From the NCBI GenBank assembly GCA_963621575.1, contig CAVFEH010000021.1, positions 1-34,109 on the forward strand: DNA of 34,109 nucleotides, written 5' to 3'. Position numbers and translations under genes: made by a program. Positions 31,635 through 34,109 of the stretch are shown here, one piece after another; positions within the stretch are counted from its first letter, which is position 1; every line of letters begins with the position of its first letter. Origin of the DNA: UBA1724 sp963621575. GTDB taxonomy: Bacteria > Verrucomicrobiota > Lentisphaeria > Oligosphaerales > Oligosphaeraceae. The notes below the pieces were generated by a model that worked only from the letters and a program-made list of their open reading frames with translations, did not search any database and was not told where the DNA came from.

Positions 31635-32966
31635 ATGGAATCCAAACTGATTGAACAGCTTTCTTCCTTCAACGCCTGGAAACGCGTTGCGGCCCTTCAG
31701 ACTCTCGCCGCCTCCACGAAATTCCTCCCCAGTTCCCGGTCGATGAACATGCACATCCACTCCTTCTACTCCTACAACGGAGAGGGGTGGTCTCCCAGCC
31801 GGATTGCCTACGAGATGCGCCGCATGGGTCTCTACGGCGCGGCGTTGTGTGATTTTGACGTGATCCAGGGCGTGGAGGAGTTCATGGCCGCCGGCGATCT
31901 GCTGGGCCTGCGGGTGGCCGCCTCCTTTGAGAGCCGCGTCTTCTTCCCGGAATATGCCGACAAGGAGATCAATTCCCCCGGTGAGCCGGGAGTTTTCTAT
32001 TTCATGGGCTCAGGCTTCGTGGATGGCGCCAATTCCGATGCCTTCGAGAAACAGCTGGAGCAATCCCACAGCCGCAATCGCGCGCTGATCAAGCGCATTA
32101 ACGACGCTTTGCCCGAGTGCTGCCACCTCTCCTACGAGGAACACGTGCTGCCCCTCACACCAGAGAAGAACGCCACCGAGCGCCATATTGTCCGGGGATA
32201 CTACGACCTTCCCATCCGCAACCACGGCTCCGTGGAGGCCGCCGTCCGTTTCTGGGCGGAGGTCTTCCAGGAGGATGAGGCGGTGCTCGCCGCCAAGAGT
32301 CCCAACGCCATGAACGAGTATTTGCGCGGCAAGCTTATGAAACGGGGCGGCCTGGGATATGTGCAGCCCACCGAGGAGACCTTTCCGCCCCTGGAGCAGG
32401 TCATTTCCCTGATCCAGTCCTGCCGCGCGATTCCTTGCTCCGCCTGGCTGGACGGCTCCCTGCCCGGCGAGGCCAATCCCCGGGAGCAGCTGGAGTGTCT
32501 GAAGGCCAAGGGCGTGGAGATGGTGAATATCATCCCCGACCGCAACTGGAATTTCAAGGATCCCGAGAAACAGGCGGTGCGGGTGAAGGCACTGAATGAA
32601 TACGTGGCCGTGGCCAACGACCTGGGAATGCCCATTATCGTCGGCACCGAATGCAACAAGCCCGGGCAGCGCAAGGTGGACGACTTCGAGGCCGATGCCA
32701 TGAAGCCCCTCCGCATGAGCTTCCTCCACGGTGCCAATGTGCTCTTCGGACATACCATGCTGCTTCGCTACGCCGACGTCTCCTACACCGATGCCAGGAC
32801 GAAAGAGGAATTCCCCAAGGTGAAGGACAGGAATGACTTCTTCGCCGCCGTGGGGGCGCTACCCGTGCCGCCTGCCGCAGTTCGCCAGGAGTTGAACGAC
32901 AACGAGCCGGAGAAGAATCTGGAGCGCATCCGCGTTGCCGTTCGCCGCGGCACTTGGGAGCTGTAG
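31635..32966 (+). CDS. PHP-like domain protein of unknown function
   Basis: A 443-residue protein. An N-terminal helical stretch (1-35) is followed by a PHP-like start NMHIHSFYS (38-46, His40 and His42). The second PHP block is altered, CDFDVIQGVEEF (72-83) instead of the usual TDH, and a third block has Glu99 (ASFESRV). Later blocks include VNIIPDRNWN (298-306), VGTECNKPGQRKVDDFE (336-352) and His373. PHP proteins are metal-dependent phosphoesterases or polymerase exonuclease domains; some metal ligands seem kept and some lost, so activity is uncertain. The start at 31635 is chosen because the preceding in-frame stretch (from 31533) is Ser/Pro-rich and looks non-coding; neither start has a Shine-Dalgarno. 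It stands alone, with a terminator on the 3' side. I do not recognise the specific family. Confidence 0.65.
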   Translation: MESKLIEQLSSFNAWKRVAALQTLAASTKFLPSSRSMNMHIHSFYSYNGEGWSPSRIAYEMRRMGLYGAALCDFDVIQGVEEFMAAGDLLGLRVAASFESRVFFPEYADKEINSPGEPGVFYFMGSGFVDGANSDAFEKQLEQSHSRNRALIKRINDALPECCHLSYEEHVLPLTPEKNATERHIVRGYYDLPIRNHGSVEAAVRFWAEVFQEDEAVLAAKSPNAMNEYLRGKLMKRGGLGYVQPTEETFPPLEQVISLIQSCRAIPCSAWLDGSLPGEANPREQLECLKAKGVEMVNIIPDRNWNFKDPEKQAVRVKALNEYVAVANDLGMPIIVGTECNKPGQRKVDDFEADAMKPLRMSFLHGANVLFGHTMLLRYADVSYTDARTKEEFPKVKDRNDFFAAVGALPVPPAAVRQELNDNEPEKNLERIRVAVRRGTWEL

Positions 32967-33001
32967 GCACTTTCCTTGATATACAGCGCCCATAGACGCA
33001 A

Positions 33002-33038
33002 AAAGGGCCGGAGGGACTTCGCATCCCCCCGGCCCTTT
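33002..33038. terminator. Bidirectional terminator between convergent genes
   Basis: AAAGGGCCGGAGGG (33002-33015) pairs with CCCCCCGGCCCTTT (33025-33038) with a single mismatch, over a 9-nt loop. The A tract on one side and T tract on the other let it act for both the PHP-like gene (+) and argC (-). Confidence 0.85.
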
Positions 33039-33087
33039 CGCATGCCAGGATGCCTCTTTGCCTCGCAGGGCAGGGCATCCAGAGGGC

Positions 33088-34109
33088 TTATTGGACTTTC
33101 AGCCCCATGGTCTCCGGAAAGCCGCAGAGGAGGTTCATGTTCTGGACGGCCTGCCCGCTCGCGCCTTTGGTCAGGTTGTCAATGGCGCTGGAGACGACGA
33201 GACGGTTGGTGCGGGGCTCGTAGACGCATCCGATCTCGCAGAGGTTCGTGCGGGTCACGTGCTTGGTGTCCGCCAGCTTTCCCGGGGGCAGGACGCGCAC
33301 GAAGGGTTCCTTTCCGTAGGCCGCCTGCAATGCCGCCAAGGCGTCCTCCGCGGTCTTGCCTGCGGCGGGCGTCATAAGGATGGAGGAGTGGATCCCGCGG
33401 TTTACGGGCACAAGGTGGGGCAGGAAGTTCATGACTACCTGCGGTACTTCTGCGGCCACCGCCAGCTCCTGCTCAATCTCCGGAAGGTGCCGATGCGCGG
33501 TCACGCCGTAGGGATGCAGGCTCTCGTTGCATTCAGGGAAGATGTATTCCAGGGAGACCTTCCGGCCCGCGCCCGTGACGCCCGACATGGACATGGCCAC
33601 AATCCCCTCGGATGACGCCACGCCCGCCTTCAGCAGTGCGGTGGCCGGCAACAGGATGCTGGTGACGTAGCAGCCTGGGTTTGCCACCAGGGATGCGCCC
33701 TTCAGTTGCGCCCGGTAGAGCTCCGGAAGCCCGTAGACGGCCTTTTGGATCAGCTCCGGCGCCGGATGGGGCATCTTGTAGTATTTCTCGTAGACAGCCG
33801 GGTCCCGGAGGCGGAAGTCGGCAGAGAGGTCAATGAGCTTGCAGTCCTTCTCCAGCAACGGCGCGGCATATTGGGAGGCCAGGCCGTTGGGAAGCGCCAG
33901 GAAGACCACCTGGCACAGCCGCGCAATCTCGTCGACATCTGGCGCCATGAAGCGCAGGTCGCACTCGGAGTAGCGCGGGAAGAACTCGCCCACTCGCCTG
34001 CCGGCGTTTTCGCGGCTGGTGATGGCGCTGAGTTTCACTCCTGGATGATGCAGCAGGAGCCGCAGGAGCTCCTCGCCGGAATAGCCGCTGCCGCCGATGA
34101 TGCCGACGC
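33088..34109 (-). CDS. argC: N-acetyl-gamma-glutamyl-phosphate reductase (5' end outside window)
   Basis: A reverse-strand gene, 339 residues in the window; it enters from the right edge, with the frame open to 34109, and only the first few residues are missing. ArgC reduces N-acetylglutamyl phosphate with NADPH in arginine synthesis. The visible start shows the dinucleotide-binding GIIGGSGYSGEELLRLL. The catalytic Cys is in VANPGCYVTS and the catalytic His region is AHRHLPEIEQEL. The C-terminal LHPYG, GFPETMGL and the length agree with the family. It is the only - strand gene and converges on the PHP-like gene. Confidence 0.95.
   Translation of the reverse strand, partial: VGIIGGSGYSGEELLRLLLHHPGVKLSAITSRENAGRRVGEFFPRYSECDLRFMAPDVDEIARLCQVVFLALPNGLASQYAAPLLEKDCKLIDLSADFRLRDPAVYEKYYKMPHPAPELIQKAVYGLPELYRAQLKGASLVANPGCYVTSILLPATALLKAGVASSEGIVAMSMSGVTGAGRKVSLEYIFPECNESLHPYGVTAHRHLPEIEQELAVAAEVPQVVMNFLPHLVPVNRGIHSSILMTPAAGKTAEDALAALQAAYGKEPFVRVLPPGKLADTKHVTRTNLCEIGCVYEPRTNRLVVSSAIDNLTKGASGQAVQNMNLLCGFPETMGLKVQ

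Overview
This is a GC-rich, gene-dense bacterial chromosome segment. It carries about 28 protein genes, almost all on the + strand, plus two tandem glycine tRNA genes at the left edge. The gene set is mostly housekeeping: lipid synthesis, translation factors, chaperones, proline/lysine/arginine/pyrimidine synthesis and recombination. I see no insertion sequences, phage genes or CRISPR arrays. The style suggests a member of the PVC superphylum (Verrucomicrobiota, Kiritimatiellota or Lentisphaerota): lone LysM/L,D-transpeptidase, a sigma-54-type promoter on dnaK, several SPFH (HflK/HflC-like) genes beside a P-type ATPase, and many starts without a Shine-Dalgarno. That placement is inference from gene content, not from a marker comparison.

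Layout. 1-200: tandem tRNA-Gly(GCC) and a terminator. 227-3262: a DUF58 protein, a LysM L,D-transpeptidase and accA. 3263-8796: a long leader with an attenuator-like hairpin, then typA, smpB, queA, dapA, yceD, rpmF and a terminator. 8870-14857: type II fatty acid synthesis (plsX, fabD, fabG, acpP, fabF) with proB attached. fabH is absent from its usual place, and acpP has its own candidate promoter and a terminator. 14960-17515: a large U32 (RlhA-like) protein and a strong terminator. 17537-21796: chaperones dnaK, groES and groEL, with an excellent sigma-54 (-24/-12) element before dnaK.

21797-29593 is the most unusual part. Five genes lie between two strong intrinsic terminators: a seven-TM SPFH protein with a His/Asp-rich insert, an HflC-like SPFH protein, an HflK-like SPFH protein, an 8-TM P1B-like P-type ATPase in which the metal-binding CPC motif is Val-Pro-Ala, and an orphan ABC ATPase with a charged C-terminal tail. 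The layout suggests one transcription unit and a membrane-microdomain complex of unknown substrate.

29606-31332: ruvC and pyrD. 31333-31634: a gene-free region with an operator-like direct repeat. 31635-32966: a PHP-like protein of unknown role. 33002-33038: a convergent bidirectional terminator, then argC on the - strand, running off the right edge.

The chaperone and SPFH blocks sit side by side and could form a proteostasis/membrane quality-control neighbourhood, but the FtsH protease that HflK/HflC normally regulate is not in the window.
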